DNA from: Firmicutes bacterium UBA2530
GTDB lineage: Bacteria; Bacillota; Clostridia; Tissierellales; Sedimentibacteraceae
Assembly (NCBI GenBank): GCA_002340985.1
Contig: DDNC01000009.1
Span: 4,718-68,717, forward strand
Length of the DNA stretch: 64,000 nucleotides
Reading direction: 5' to 3'
The position numbers and the translations under genes were made by a program. A model generated the notes under the pieces. It worked only from the letters and a program-made list of their open reading frames with translations, did not search any database and was not told the DNA's origin. The first letter of the stretch is position 1. The number at the start of each line of letters is the position of its first letter. This document shows, one piece after another, positions 44,485 to 52,644 of the stretch.

Positions 44485-45303
44485 CTATTTATGCACTTTT
44501 GCTACTGCTATTTCTTTAGGTCTTACAGCTTTACCGCCATAGGTATTTAAGCCCTTAATTGCATCTGCAAATCTTTTTTCTGGTGTATATGGTTGTAATT
44601 TATCAATACCATTACAATACGCATATCCCTTTGAAGTTTTCAGAACAATGTGATCATCAGTACCATCATTATAAATGTTGTTAGACATTTTAACTATTGC
44701 ATTGTTATATAAGCCAAGTATGCCTTGAGCAATAAGCTTATCATTATCAGTTTTCAGTTCTATTATTTTATTTTTAAACAAATTATAGAACCATGGTGTT
44801 AAATATAAAGTAACTCTATCTTTTTGAGAAACTCCTTTATTCCAAAGTTGAACAAATAATTCGTCTACACAATCTTGAGCTTCAGATATTGTCGCTATTG
44901 CTGTAGAAGCAGTCTTAAATCCTGCATTTTTTGCAATTTGCTGAGCACAGAAAGTATCCTCTGCTTCAGCTAAAGCTCTTGTTGTTTCTTCTGACAAAGC
45001 AGCCATTAATCCTTTTTTAGCTTGAGCTTTATCAATATCATCAATTATGTAATTAAATGAATCATATTGATCAATGTCAAGATATACAGATGTATCTCCT
45101 ATCTCTTCCGGAGCTGCCAAATCTGTTCCTGGTTTATATTTTGATATTTTAGGTCTTGCTACACCTAATATTTTTACTTTTTTTCCTTCGCCTGCTTCTC
45201 CTTCAAATTCGAAGTTACAGTCTTGTTTAAATACAGTGAACTTAGGTAGTTCATGTTGAATATGGCTTGACCATACCAACGGTTTAAAGTTTTCGTATGA
45301 CAT
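44485..45303 (-). CDS. Phage major capsid protein
   Basis: 272 residues. The spine helix region EETTRALAEAEDTFCAQQIAK and the strand block RVTLYLTPWFYNLFKNKIIELKTDNDKLIAQGILGLYNNAIVKMSNN fit an HK97-fold, P22-like coat protein of compact size. Position after the scaffold and a strong ribosome site (AAGGTGG) fit a highly expressed coat gene. Confidence 0.85.
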   Translation of the reverse strand: MSYENFKPLVWSSHIQHELPKFTVFKQDCNFEFEGEAGEGKKVKILGVARPKISKYKPGTDLAAPEEIGDTSVYLDIDQYDSFNYIIDDIDKAQAKKGLMAALSEETTRALAEAEDTFCAQQIAKNAGFKTASTAIATISEAQDCVDELFVQLWNKGVSQKDRVTLYLTPWFYNLFKNKIIELKTDNDKLIAQGILGLYNNAIVKMSNNIYNDGTDDHIVLKTSKGYAYCNGIDKLQPYTPEKRFADAIKGLNTYGGKAVRPKEIAVAKVHK

Positions 45304-45321
45304 ATTGATTTACCACCTTTC

Positions 45322-46113
45322 TTATTTCCATTTAGTCATTGAGTCCATTACTACTGCCATTATTTTTGGATCTGCTAAGTCTTTCTTTGTAAGCCTGTCC
45401 ACTTCGGCAGGAGTGTAAAAATCTTTTTCATCCTTAGAGTTAGAATTAACTTTACCAACCTCAGCAGGTGGAATTTTAGTTTCCTTTAGTTTCTTCTGCT
45501 GAATTACACTAAATGCAATTTCAGCATCAACTCCTGCTCTTTTAAGATTAAAAAATTCATCTCCTAAGTCATCAAGTGATTTAACAGTAGGATCCAATTT
45601 CTGAATCTTTTGTAAATCATCTTGCATAAGTCTTTCTATTTCTCTTTTTCTGTAAAATTCAAGTTCAGCTTCTCTTTGTGCTTCTTCTTGTTGTCTTTGT
45701 TGAGCATCAAGCCTTTGTTGTCTGACTTCCTCAACCGGCTTTTGTAAATAATGTGCGTTTGCAGCATCTATTACTTCCTCAGGAGTATTACCTTTGAAAC
45801 CAAATTGCTGTAATGTTCTTGCGAGCATTTCATTTTGCTTTTTAGTTTGTTCGTTTTCTCTCCTCATCTTTGCGTAGGCAGCATCTTTTTCATAATCTCG
45901 TTGAGGTTGCTTTATTGGCTCTGTCTGTTGAGGTTCGGTATTATTATCAGTTGACTGTCCAGCGACAACAGTCCCTTCTCCGCTTGTTGACTGATTGTCT
46001 CCTGCACCTTCTGTTCCCTGTGGTTCTTGTGTTCCTTCTGTTCCAGGTTCAGCGACTCCCTGGTTTTCTCCGCTTTCTGCAAATAACTGCAGTCTTAATT
46101 TTTCTAAAAACAT
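45322..46113 (-). CDS. Phage scaffolding protein
   Basis: 263 residues from MFLEKLRLQLFAE (GGAGG before the ATG at 46113), an N-terminus common to Firmicute scaffold proteins. Residues 15-75 are a Glu/Gly/Thr/Gln low-complexity linker; the remainder is highly charged coiled coil (YEKDAAYAKMRRENEQTKKQNEML) with a basic coat-binding C-terminus. Confidence 0.85.
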   Translation of the reverse strand: MFLEKLRLQLFAESGENQGVAEPGTEGTQEPQGTEGAGDNQSTSGEGTVVAGQSTDNNTEPQQTEPIKQPQRDYEKDAAYAKMRRENEQTKKQNEMLARTLQQFGFKGNTPEEVIDAANAHYLQKPVEEVRQQRLDAQQRQQEEAQREAELEFYRKREIERLMQDDLQKIQKLDPTVKSLDDLGDEFFNLKRAGVDAEIAFSVIQQKKLKETKIPPAEVGKVNSNSKDEKDFYTPAEVDRLTKKDLADPKIMAVVMDSMTKWK

Positions 46114-46156
46114 ATCTTCCTCCAAGATTTTTACGCTTTTCTGTGCGAATTTTTGT

Positions 46157-46185
46157 ATAAAAAAAGGACCTTTAAAAGCCCTTAG
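46157..46185 (-). terminator. Weak terminator after the Tad2-like gene
   Basis: On the minus strand, AAGG-GC-TTTTAAAG-GT-CCTT is followed by TTTTTTT. It is imperfect but has a good T-run, and it separates the packaging and accessory genes from the scaffold-coat genes. Confidence 0.6.
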
Positions 46186-46190
46186 TTTAG

Positions 46191-46658
46191 CTATTCAACT
46201 ATCATCCAATCTTCTGCTAAGCAATCATTTATTGAAGGCACCCACATACTATGTGAACCATTTACCATTTTAATTTGTAAATATGGTTCGCATTTAAATA
46301 AATCGCCTTCATTAATTCCCCACGCTACTGCAGTTTGTTTATTACAAGGAATTCCTTTTGGATATCCTTTTTGATAAACAACAAACATTCCTTTACCATT
46401 CCAACCTTTTCTTGCTACTTTATAACCTTTCTTTAATGCTTCAATAGCAAGTCCAAAAGTCAAATTGTCAATTCTACGATATGCTTCTTCAAATACTTCC
46501 TTTGGTGACCATGATACATAACCATCAGGATAAACTACTTTGTATCCCAATTCATTTGGCCATTCTTCAGGATAGTTTTTTTGCTTTACTGTTTCTTCAA
46601 ATTCTTTTCTATCCATTGGTTCCGCTTCAATTAATTTAACTCCTAAATACTTTTCCAT
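46191..46658 (-). CDS. DUF2829 protein, Tad2-like (possible Thoeris inhibitor)
   Basis: 155 residues. The C-terminal ~90 residues carry the DUF2829/Tad2 pattern: FGLAIEALKKGYKVARKGWNGKGMFVVY, then PYLQIKMVNGSHSMWVPSINDCLAEDWMIV. Characterised Tad2 proteins form tetramers that bind the cyclic-ADP-ribose-type signal of Thoeris defence. The N-terminal ~62 residues (PNELGYKVVYPDGYVSWSPKEVFEEAYR) form a separate small domain that often precedes DUF2829 in phages. It lies as an accessory gene between portal and scaffold. Anti-Thoeris activity is inferred from the family only. Confidence 0.82.
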   Translation of the reverse strand: MEKYLGVKLIEAEPMDRKEFEETVKQKNYPEEWPNELGYKVVYPDGYVSWSPKEVFEEAYRRIDNLTFGLAIEALKKGYKVARKGWNGKGMFVVYQKGYPKGIPCNKQTAVAWGINEGDLFKCEPYLQIKMVNGSHSMWVPSINDCLAEDWMIVE

Positions 46659-46667
46659 TTCTTCCTC

Positions 46668-47018
46668 CTATAAACAATCACATTCTTGAAATACTTTTAA
46701 AATCTTTGGAAATTGAACTGCAATCCAGTCAACCATTTCTTCATTTTCTGACCATGCACTTGAATACTGCATGCTATTATGATGTAACCCACTTTGATAT
46801 AAAAAAGCATGTACTATTTCGTGTCTTAGTACTTCTTTATTATAAACATCTAAATCTTTTGTCATTCTATCGTCTTGTTTTTCTTCGTCTGTATATATCC
46901 TGACATGGATTTCTTTTTTATAGTTATCACAATATCCATCACAAGTTTTTAAACATCTATCATCTGCCAATAGACTAAAAACTATTTTGTACTCTACTCC
47001 TAAAATGTTTGCTTTCAA
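46668..47018 (-). CDS. Putative zinc metalloprotease, HExxH (ImmA/SprT-like)
   Basis: 116 residues from a TTG start at 47018 (GGAGG 5-6 nt upstream). The single motif LRHEIVHAFLYQSG (about 65-78) is a zinc-protease HExxH site, with a downstream Glu in ENEEMVDWIAVQFP that could be the third ligand. Cysteines at C20, C24 and the tail (ECDCL) are extra. Similar short peptidases occur in Firmicute phages and may process a virion or regulatory protein. It lies between the portal and the Tad2-like gene. Confidence 0.75.
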   Translation of the reverse strand: MKANILGVEYKIVFSLLADDRCLKTCDGYCDNYKKEIHVRIYTDEEKQDDRMTKDLDVYNKEVLRHEIVHAFLYQSGLHHNSMQYSSAWSENEEMVDWIAVQFPKILKVFQECDCL

Positions 47019-47026
47019 GATTCCTC

Positions 47027-47161
47027 CTATTGTTCAGTCTTATATCCATAATTACTACACTGTGGATTTGGACACTTATAATTAAATGTCTCTGTGCCTT
47101 TATCTTCATCAACTTCTGTGCTGTCAATTAACATTTCCGTTTGGCATTCCTTGCATTTCAA
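47027..47161 (-). CDS. 44-residue zinc-ribbon protein overlapping the portal gene
   Basis: TTG start at 47161 with AGGAGG 8 nt upstream, lying within the last codons of the portal gene in another frame. Two CxxC-type knuckles, MKCKECQTEM and YKCPNPQCSNYGY, make a zinc ribbon. Function unknown. Confidence 0.7.
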   Translation of the reverse strand: MKCKECQTEMLIDSTEVDEDKGTETFNYKCPNPQCSNYGYKTEQ

Positions 47162-48848
47162 CTTTACCACCTCCTGTTATTTGTTGAATCATTTGCATTG
47201 CTTGTTGTAATTGCTGTTGTTGTTGCTGAATCACAGCTTGAAATTTCATTTCCTTTTGTTGCTGTTCTGCTCTTTTATCTATAATGTCTTTTAACTTTTG
47301 TTTTGGTACTGCTGCATCATCATCCAATGCCTCTACATACTCATCAAATGATATTGCTTGCATTCCAAATAAATTTTCTAATGCTTGCTCTTGAGCAAAT
47401 CTTGAATATGGATTGTTCTGTGAAACGTCAATTCTGACGTTAATTTTCATTTCTTCCAAAACTTCTGCCGGTATAACTTGTTGAATTGTTCCTTGCTCTT
47501 CGTCTTCCAATTCAATAGTCAATCCGTTTGGATTATAAGTAACCCATATGTCATGACATAACAAAGCATAGTCTTCAACAAATTGTTTATATCTCGCTAG
47601 TTGCTCATTAAGTGGTAATGCTGTTTGGTCTCTTACTGCAATAATGGCTGCACCGGATGCCTTTGTAGGATCCACAGAACCTTGAGCACTGTCTCCGGCA
47701 CCTGCAAGCTCTTTTGTCATAGTTACCAGTTCGTCGCTAAAGTTCTTTGCATCTGGTGAAGTAGTTTCAGCATTTAAATATGCTATTATATCTCTGATAT
47801 TTTGAGCAGTACCATCTTTAACAGCAATTGCAGCTCCTACGACATCTAAATCATCCGGATTACTTACAGCATTTTGCTTATATGCTATCTTAGGAAATGC
47901 AGTTTTCTTTATTGCTATACTTCGTCTTGCAAGTGTTTTATTAACTTCAAGTTGGTTAGGAATCAGTTGTTTAACTTCTCCTACTCCTCTTGCAGTTCCT
48001 TTTCTGTCTTCCCAGATAAAATTAATAATTGGATATCTTTTCAGTCCATAGCCTGTTAAGTTTCCTTCACTGTCTTTAGACTGTAATTTAACATCAGGTT
48101 GATATATTAAGTTTTGAACGCTTCTTAAGTAATGCACTATGCCTTCATCATCTTTATACATGTATAAAAGTGATGTGCATTTTCCGTTCTTACTTTCAAC
48201 ATCATTTTTATCACCTAATTGATTCTGATAGTCTTCATCAGCAACTATTAAATCAATATCTTTTTGTTTTATTCCATATTTCTTCGCATCTTTCTTTACA
48301 TCTTCAACAAATCTTCTTTCAACAATGATAATGTATGGTTGTTCTTGAATGTTTGAATTCTTTTCATCGCCTAAAAGAACATTGACATTATCTATTATCT
48401 GTGACTGTGTTACATCACTTCCAGGTAAAAACAAATAACTATCTGCTTGGATACAAGCATCCTTTATTATCTTCCATGATAATATATCCATCTTGGAAAG
48501 TTCCCACATTCTTCGGAAGTGTGCATTTAAAAGTTCGCAAGCTTTTGATGTAGTTTCATCTTTTTCACCCATGTTGCTGTATACTGCAGACATGGTATTT
48601 TGAGCAACCATTGCAACTTTGTATTTGACTGTGCCCTTAATGAAATTATGCATAGGCATCTTTTCATTTCCGCTTTCAAGACCATACCATTGGTCACCTG
48701 AATACATTCTGTGAGCTTCTTCAGTCTCACTTACTAAGTTAATCTTATGAATGTAATCAACGCCCTTTTGATATAAGTCCCATATTTCAGTTGTTTCCTT
48801 GTCGCTCTTTAGATTAAATAAACTTTTCATATTGCCTGGTATATTCAT
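47124..48848 (-). CDS. Phage portal protein
   Basis: 574 residues, with a length and pattern of podovirus-like portals. N-terminal MYSGDQWYGLESGN..., central stem region NQLEVNKTLARRSIAIKKTAFPKIAY, then AGAGDSAQGSVDPTKASGAAIIAVRDQ with the conserved PTKASG turn. The end is Q-rich and coiled (IQQQQQQLQQAMQMIQQ). A dodecameric portal is the DNA entry and exit ring and the site of tail attachment. It lies downstream of the terminase genes. Confidence 0.88.
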   Translation of the reverse strand: MNIPGNMKSLFNLKSDKETTEIWDLYQKGVDYIHKINLVSETEEAHRMYSGDQWYGLESGNEKMPMHNFIKGTVKYKVAMVAQNTMSAVYSNMGEKDETTSKACELLNAHFRRMWELSKMDILSWKIIKDACIQADSYLFLPGSDVTQSQIIDNVNVLLGDEKNSNIQEQPYIIIVERRFVEDVKKDAKKYGIKQKDIDLIVADEDYQNQLGDKNDVESKNGKCTSLLYMYKDDEGIVHYLRSVQNLIYQPDVKLQSKDSEGNLTGYGLKRYPIINFIWEDRKGTARGVGEVKQLIPNQLEVNKTLARRSIAIKKTAFPKIAYKQNAVSNPDDLDVVGAAIAVKDGTAQNIRDIIAYLNAETTSPDAKNFSDELVTMTKELAGAGDSAQGSVDPTKASGAAIIAVRDQTALPLNEQLARYKQFVEDYALLCHDIWVTYNPNGLTIELEDEEQGTIQQVIPAEVLEEMKINVRIDVSQNNPYSRFAQEQALENLFGMQAISFDEYVEALDDDAAVPKQKLKDIIDKRAEQQQKEMKFQAVIQQQQQQLQQAMQMIQQITGGGKVEMQGMPNGNVN

Positions 48849-48851
48849 TAT

Positions 48852-49058
48852 TTATTCACCTACCTTTACGATATCTTCAAAGCGCACTAATGTAGCTATG
48901 CTAAAATCATCAACTTGGATATAAGCAAATTTATCTCCAACATCTTGCTTATAAATGCTATCTGTCACTTCTAATATTCGTGTTACTTTACCTTCTTCAA
49001 GGTAGTCTAATTTAGCATAATTTTTATAAGATACAATTTGTCCGACTTTTATATCCAT
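48852..49058 (-). CDS. Small phage protein, 68 residues, unknown
   Basis: All-beta pattern (VGQIVSYKNYAKLDYLEEGKVTRILEV) with the look of an SH3-like barrel. It lies between the portal and a small membrane protein; its start overlaps that gene's stop region. Confidence 0.65.
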   Translation of the reverse strand: MDIKVGQIVSYKNYAKLDYLEEGKVTRILEVTDSIYKQDVGDKFAYIQVDDFSIATLVRFEDIVKVGE

Positions 49059-49306
49059 TATTTCACTTCCTTTTGTCCTATGGGACCGCCATTATAGTTG
49101 TTTATGTTATCAATAATGGTATTAAACTTCTTAATTTCATCAGGTATTTCTTGCTTTTTTTTTGACAACTGAATAACCGGTTCAAGCTTCTTTTCTTCTT
49201 TTACTGCTCTTCCGTCTTTTAAACCTTGCCTATAACTAAAAAATACCAATATGCTCATTATCGGTATTAATATTAATAGCAAAATTATTATTAAATTATA
49301 TGACAC
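49058..49306 (-). CDS. Small membrane protein, 82 residues
   Basis: A GTG start at 49306, overlapping the terL end, is chosen because AGGGG lies upstream and the frame then opens directly with the membrane segment (SYNLIIILLLILIPIMSILVFF). The rest is a charged cytoplasmic tail. Unknown role, perhaps a spanin-like or superinfection-related factor. Confidence 0.6.
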   Translation of the reverse strand: MSYNLIIILLLILIPIMSILVFFSYRQGLKDGRAVKEEKKLEPVIQLSKKKQEIPDEIKKFNTIIDNINNYNGGPIGQKEVK

Positions 49307-50681
49307 GTTGTTTATTCCCCTTTCCAAGTGGATTTGGTTTTGGTTTTTCAAAATCAAAATTATATACTTCTGGTTTTTTAAGTCTAATTGCCGGTGCTGG
49401 TCTTCCTGCTATAAAGTATCTAATAGAATCTGGAGCATGTGTTAATTCATGTGGTTCTGTTGCAACATCATTAGGATTCTTTTCATCCTTTTGTATCTGT
49501 GGCAATGTCCTGATTAAATTAGTGCAATTCTTTGTAATAACTAAACTTGCTGTTGTAATTCCCTGCTCATCTTCATAAGGATCCAACCATTCTTTTAAAT
49601 TTAACCATCCTTGTTCTCTATCATTATTTGCTTGCGTTAAAAATAAGCCATTATCTAAGAATATCTCTGCAGCACTCTTTCCTGTTTCTTGCCTTCTATT
49701 CCATAAGTCTGGCGGTGCAAATGTCTGATATATATTTTCATTAGGGTTTGTCATTTCAAGAATTGCTTTAGCTGCTTTTGATATAATCAAATCAGACTGA
49801 TATTTCTCTTTATAAACATATGCTTTCTGATTCATGTCTACTGCTATCCAGTAACATGCTAACATATCTAGCCCATAGTCAATGGTCCTGTATCGTCTCC
49901 AATGAGAAGGAATAGGGAAACTATTAATAACATGTATATCAGTTCTAAACTCATCAAAGTATACTCCTCCCGGAATACCATATTCACCTAATCCAATAAC
50001 TTTATATCTATCAGGATTATGAATCCTTGCATGTTCAATTAAAGCTCTATCTGAATCATCAAGCCATTCATTGCATCTGTATGTTGTTGTAAGCCTAAAT
50101 GCGTTAGGATCTTCATTATCCCAAAACCTTGTTTTTGTCCAGTGTGTATTTACCCATGGATTATATGTTATTGTTATCTGCTTCCAATAGCCTTCCGGCA
50201 TTTCTCCACGAATAGATTCATCAAACGTATTAAAATCTTCTTCCTTTTCTATCTCGTAAGCTTCTTCTATCCATGCCCAACATAAGAAACCTACATCAAC
50301 TGTTATGGATGTAAGTTTCAAAGGATCGTCAAATCCTCTAAATAATATTTTCTGTCCTGTTGGTATGAATGTTGCTTCTAATGGTGATGTAGTAAACTTC
50401 CATTTGTCATAAACTCCTAATCTTCTTGCAGCCCATTTCAACTGTGCAAATGTTGATTGTTTATGTGTATTAAATGTTTTTCTTACTACAACCGTGTTAG
50501 CAAGGGGATATTTCATCATGTTGTAAATAAACCACATTGCAGTTGTTGTACTTTTCTTTGAAGCTCTACCACCTTTTAAAACTCTGTATCTTTTCTTTGT
50601 TTTCCAAAATGAAGCGTAGCCTTTACCGATTTTATCTGGCAAAAATATTTCATGCAATTCTTGTATTGCTTTAGTCTTCAA
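49296..50681 (-). CDS. Terminase large subunit
   Basis: 461 residues from a TTG at 50681 (GGAGAGGAT upstream, overlapping the small-subunit stop). ATPase: Walker A-like KGGRASKKSTTTA (about 37-49), the Q motif nearby, and the Walker B strand FLCWAWIEEAYE with its Glu. Nuclease: TIDYGLDMLACYWIAVD (first acidic residues) and late DSIRYFI. It is a Terminase_6/PBSX-like motor that pumps and cuts DNA at the portal. Confidence 0.93.
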   Translation of the reverse strand: MKTKAIQELHEIFLPDKIGKGYASFWKTKKRYRVLKGGRASKKSTTTAMWFIYNMMKYPLANTVVVRKTFNTHKQSTFAQLKWAARRLGVYDKWKFTTSPLEATFIPTGQKILFRGFDDPLKLTSITVDVGFLCWAWIEEAYEIEKEEDFNTFDESIRGEMPEGYWKQITITYNPWVNTHWTKTRFWDNEDPNAFRLTTTYRCNEWLDDSDRALIEHARIHNPDRYKVIGLGEYGIPGGVYFDEFRTDIHVINSFPIPSHWRRYRTIDYGLDMLACYWIAVDMNQKAYVYKEKYQSDLIISKAAKAILEMTNPNENIYQTFAPPDLWNRRQETGKSAAEIFLDNGLFLTQANNDREQGWLNLKEWLDPYEDEQGITTASLVITKNCTNLIRTLPQIQKDEKNPNDVATEPHELTHAPDSIRYFIAGRPAPAIRLKKPEVYNFDFEKPKPNPLGKGNKQRVI

Positions 50682-51408
50682 GGGAATCCTCTCCTTTAAA
50701 GATTACCAGGCTATTACTTCCAATGCCCTTTTTCTCATTTTCAACTTGTACTTTAAGTTTTTCAACACGTAGCTTTTGTTCCTCTGTTGCTTCATCCCAA
50801 TTTTTATGTAACATCTCATCATATTGCTTTATCAAGCTTTGTAATCTTCCCATTGCTTGAGATTGTGCTTTTAATAATGCTGCTTGCTTATCCCAAGCAA
50901 ATTGTAATTCATATTCTTCTTCTCTGTATACTTCTTGAATATCTGGATTTTTTGCACTACCTAAATTATCTTTTTGCACCTTTGTTCTTTTAAGTTCTTT
51001 CGTTAAATCCTTCTGATTTTTAACATACATAATCTTTTGAGAATTTATTATATTTGCCCATTGTGTCATTATTTGAGCCCATTGTATATCTAAAAGACTA
51101 CCGCCAGAATCCTCAGTTTCTTTAATGATATTTCTTATTTTGGTAGGATAGTATTTAGAATAAAAACCATGGATTTTAGAATTTTGATTTTTTTCTGGAG
51201 CACCGCCATTATTACCTACAGCATTTTTATTGCCTTTAGGAGCACCACCCCTTTTATAATCTTTCCATTTATCCTTTACTCTCCAGGTGTTTATATTATT
51301 TACTTTCTCTCCTAATAGATCTGCTATTTCTTGTGAGCTGATGTTTCCATCATGCTCTCGATATATTTCAAAAGCTCTTTCTCTATTAGGACTTTTTGCT
51401 CTTGCCAT
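50671..51408 (-). CDS. Terminase small subunit
   Basis: 245 residues from MARAKSPNRERAFEIY (GGAG 8 nt before the ATG at 51408). The N-terminal helix-turn-helix SSQEIADLLGEKVNNINTWRVKDKWK is the phBC6A51-type small-subunit DNA-binding domain, followed by the typical GAPKGNKNAVGNNGGAPEKNQNS linker and oligomerisation helices. It recognises the packaging site. It is the first gene of the late operon. Confidence 0.88.
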   Translation of the reverse strand: MARAKSPNRERAFEIYREHDGNISSQEIADLLGEKVNNINTWRVKDKWKDYKRGGAPKGNKNAVGNNGGAPEKNQNSKIHGFYSKYYPTKIRNIIKETEDSGGSLLDIQWAQIMTQWANIINSQKIMYVKNQKDLTKELKRTKVQKDNLGSAKNPDIQEVYREEEYELQFAWDKQAALLKAQSQAMGRLQSLIKQYDEMLHKNWDEATEEQKLRVEKLKVQVENEKKGIGSNSLVIFKGEDSLED

Positions 51409-51760
51409 TGCTTCAGCTCCTTCTAAAAAATAAGATTTTGAAATAAATCTTATTTGCACCTTCATATATATTGAATTTTTAATAAATATTTGAATTCAGT
51501 TGAGTTGTTCCTTCTCAGTTTTTTTCTTCAAAATAAGATTTATTTTCACTTTGTTGCGACGTTTTTTCGCACTTTTTATGTAAAAACTTTAATTTAATAT
51601 CAAATTTCAATATTAAAGCAACCTTTTTTAACCAAATTTATATTTTACACAACATACAATTCTGTTAAATATTAAAATTATACTTATAGAAGAAACAAGT
51701 TTTTTGAACACTCATATTTTACACACTCTAAATATGTAAAATATAGAGCATATAAAAAAA
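51409..51760. other. Late-promoter region of the phage
   Basis: 352 nt, strongly AT-rich, with no gene. It holds the inverted repeat at 51714-51744, a further copy of the ATATTTTACACA motif at 51640-51651, and a short hairpin TGCGA/TCGCA near 51553-51571. It probably carries the leftward late promoter, the target of the ArpU-like regulator, and perhaps the packaging site. Confidence 0.5.
51714..51744. promoter_or_regulatory. Operator-like palindrome upstream of the late genes
   Basis: ATATTTTACA at 51714-51723 and its exact inverse at 51735-51744 are separated by 11 bp, placing the half-site centres two helical turns apart. A third half-site in direct orientation lies at 51640. No T-run follows the hairpin, so an operator is more likely than a terminator. 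Confidence 0.55.
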
Positions 51761-52321
51761 TTATCTTTTACTTTTAAAAGATAGACCTTTTATATACTTA
51801 TCTTTTGTATCCTGATTCACTCCAATATATCTTTTTGTAACATCTGCACTTGAATGTTCAAATATATCTTGTATTGTTGCTATATCTCTTGTATCTTGAT
51901 ACATCCAATAACCAAATGTTTTTCTAAGTGTATGACAACCTATTCTTTCTTTGTATTCAAATTCATTAGCTGCTTTGTTCAGGATCTGCCATACTCTTTG
52001 TCTTGTTATTGGTACCGACTTTCCTTTTGCTCTTGGAAATAAATACTCGTAGTCTCTCTTACCTATGATATATTTTTTTATTATATCTTTAAGATCATCA
52101 TTAATAACTAGTCTCTTTGTATCACCAGTTTTCTTTTCTTTAACAATTATGAAGTCAGCGTTTTTTACATCTCTAACCTTTAAAGGCAATATGTCTGAAA
52201 TTCTAAGACCTGAATAGATTCCAAAATTAAAGAGCACATAATCTCTTGTGCTCTTCTCCTTTAAATAATCTGAAAAGTCCAATATTAAATCTTTATCTCT
52301 TATCGGCTCAACTGTATTCAT
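51761..52321 (-). CDS. Compact phage tyrosine recombinase
   Basis: 186 residues, essentially the catalytic domain alone. All catalytic residues are visible: Arg in SGLRISDILPL, Lys in KEKKTGDTKR, HxxR in CHTLRKTFG, His in IFEHSS and Tyr in VTKRYIGV. Such short recombinases lie before the late genes in many Firmicute phages and are distinct from the main integrase. The role is uncertain (dimer resolution or a switch). Its ATG overlaps the stop of the preceding 55-residue gene. Confidence 0.85.
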   Translation of the reverse strand: MNTVEPIRDKDLILDFSDYLKEKSTRDYVLFNFGIYSGLRISDILPLKVRDVKNADFIIVKEKKTGDTKRLVINDDLKDIIKKYIIGKRDYEYLFPRAKGKSVPITRQRVWQILNKAANEFEYKERIGCHTLRKTFGYWMYQDTRDIATIQDIFEHSSADVTKRYIGVNQDTKDKYIKGLSFKSKR

Positions 52322-52485
52322 TGTCCATTACGCACCTGCCTCCAAGCTCCATTATGACGTTTATAGACTGGAGCATCTTCCATCAATCTTTTGTAATCAA
52401 TTCTTTCTTCTTTTACTTTCTTCAATTTCATAAGCTTTTTATAAACATCAGGTTGATTCTTTTTAATTATTTCTCCTATCGTCAT
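52318..52485 (-). CDS. 55-residue basic phage protein
   Basis: ATG at 52485 behind GAAGGTG; its TGA overlaps the recombinase ATG (ATGA). Sequence pattern MTIGEIIKKNQPDVYKKLMKL... then YKRHNGAWRQVRNGQ; helical and basic. Possibly an accessory factor for the recombinase. Unknown family. Confidence 0.65.
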   Translation of the reverse strand: MTIGEIIKKNQPDVYKKLMKLKKVKEERIDYKRLMEDAPVYKRHNGAWRQVRNGQ

Positions 52486-52560
52486 AACTTCACCTTCTTC
52501 CCAGTAATCCCGGGTGCATTTTTTTATTAGGAGGTTGCACCCAGGGCTTTATTTCAATGT

Positions 52561-52590
52561 AAAAAGCACCCAAATCTGAGTGCTTTCTTC
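52561..52590 (-). terminator. Terminator of the early/middle phage operon
   Basis: AAAGCAC (52563-52569) pairs with GTGCTTT (52580-52586); the minus-strand tail is GTGCTTTTTAC. It lies 55 nt after the ArpU-like regulator. A longer-range 7-bp inverted repeat (GGGTGCA/TGCACCC, 52503-52540) lies just beyond it. Confidence 0.75.
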
Positions 52591-52644
52591 AACGTAATTA
52601 CCCTTTATTAATTTAAATTTTCCATGTTAGCATATTACTACAGG

